Positions 6,228 through 6,491 of a stretch of DNA of 6,491 nt are shown piece after piece. Origin of the DNA: Prosthecobacter sp. (GTDB lineage: Bacteria > Verrucomicrobiota > Verrucomicrobiia > Verrucomicrobiales > Verrucomicrobiaceae); contig JAOZVT010000721.1 in NCBI GenBank assembly GCA_025869455.1, positions 1 to 6,491 on the forward strand. The letters are read 5' to 3'. A program made the position numbers and the translations under genes. The first letter of the stretch is position 1. Each line of letters opens with the position of its first letter. Under the pieces are notes generated by a model. It worked only from the letters and a program-made list of their open reading frames with translations, was not told where the DNA came from and did not search any database.

Positions 6228-6233
6228 TAAGGA
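6228..6233 (+). promoter_or_regulatory. Shine-Dalgarno-like TAAGGA upstream of rdgB, at unusual distance
   Basis: TAAGGA matches the anti-SD complement but ends 14 bases before the ATG at 6248, longer than the usual 5-9. The same hexamer lies 17 bases after TTGCCC (6205-6210), so it could instead be a poor -10. No closer ribosome binding site is seen, and no earlier in-phase start gives a better family match. Confidence 0.25.
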
Positions 6234-6247
6234 CAATAATCTATATC

Positions 6248-6491
6248 ATGCCCCGTCTTTTACTCGCCACTTCCAATGCCCATAAAACCCAAGAAGTCGC
6301 TGCCATGCTTGGTGCAGATTGGCAGGTCGAAGACCTGCGTTCTCACCCAAATCTGACTCCCCCCGAGGAGACTGGCACCACGTTTGAGGCCAATGCGATC
6401 ATCAAAGCCCAGGCAGGGAGTTCCCTCCTGCCAAGCATCTTGGTACTCGCGGATGACTCGGGATTGGAAGTGGATGCCCTGAATGGGGAAC
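6248..6491 (+). CDS. rdgB: RdgB/HAM1-family XTP/dITP diphosphatase (partial, N-terminal 81 residues)
   Basis: Role: hydrolyses non-canonical purine nucleoside triphosphates (dITP, XTP, ITP) to monophosphates and pyrophosphate, keeping deaminated bases out of DNA and RNA; cytoplasmic. Seen: the N-terminal strand LLATSNAHKTQE (4-16) carries the family TSN-x2-K signature. ETGTTFEANAIIKA (41-54) is the conserved metal/substrate segment. ADDSGLEVDALNG (68-80) holds the catalytic acidic pair Asp69/Asp70. The frame is open to the right edge, so about 60% of a typical 190-200 residue protein is missing. It is divergent from lpxC-fabZ across a 114-base gap that must hold both promoters. The start fits the family, whose members begin only a few residues before the TSN motif. 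Confidence 0.93.
   Translation, partial: MPRLLLATSNAHKTQEVAAMLGADWQVEDLRSHPNLTPPEETGTTFEANAIIKAQAGSSLLPSILVLADDSGLEVDALNGE

Overview
The window most likely comes from a Gram-negative bacterium of the PVC group, probably Verrucomicrobia. Three things point there: a fused lpxC-fabZ gene followed by lpxA, in the same order as the separate chlamydial genes; the first gene of an alternative complex III (ACIII) respiratory operon; and start codons with few Shine-Dalgarno sequences. This placement is inferred from gene content. Bacteroidetes also carry the lpxC-fabZ fusion and ACIII, so they are the main alternative.

Layout, left to right. (1) Positions 1-644, minus strand: N-terminal part of the multihaem cytochrome ActA of ACIII, running off the left edge. 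A perfect CRP/FNR-like palindrome lies just upstream of its start. (2) 774-1769, minus: a putative lipoprotein with two retropepsin-type aspartic protease halves. (3) 1933-3255, plus, divergent from it: a MacB/FtsX-type ABC transporter permease with no ATPase or adaptor gene in view. (4) 3321-3959, plus: a NarL/FixJ-family response regulator with no sensor kinase in view. (5) 3981-4817 and 4814-6133, minus and overlapping: lpxA and lpxC-fabZ, which form a lipid A operon behind a good sigma70-like promoter. (6) 6248 to the right edge, plus: the start of an RdgB/HAM1 XTP/dITP diphosphatase, divergent from the lipid A operon.

How the genes work together. LpxA performs the first acylation of UDP-GlcNAc and LpxC the committed deacetylation of lipid A synthesis. 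FabZ supplies fatty-acid intermediates from the same acyl-ACP pool that LpxA uses. Fusing LpxC to FabZ and overlapping the stop and start codons would keep the three activities in fixed ratio. ActA belongs to a separate respiratory operon continuing to the left. The aspartic protease, permease and response regulator show no clear pathway link to each other or to the flanks.

No RNA genes, CRISPR arrays, insertion sequences or phage genes were seen. No stretch over 300 bases lacks a gene. I did not find a clearly novel system; the most noteworthy signals are the actA operator-like palindrome, the tandem retropepsin lipoprotein, and the fused, overlapping lipid A operon.
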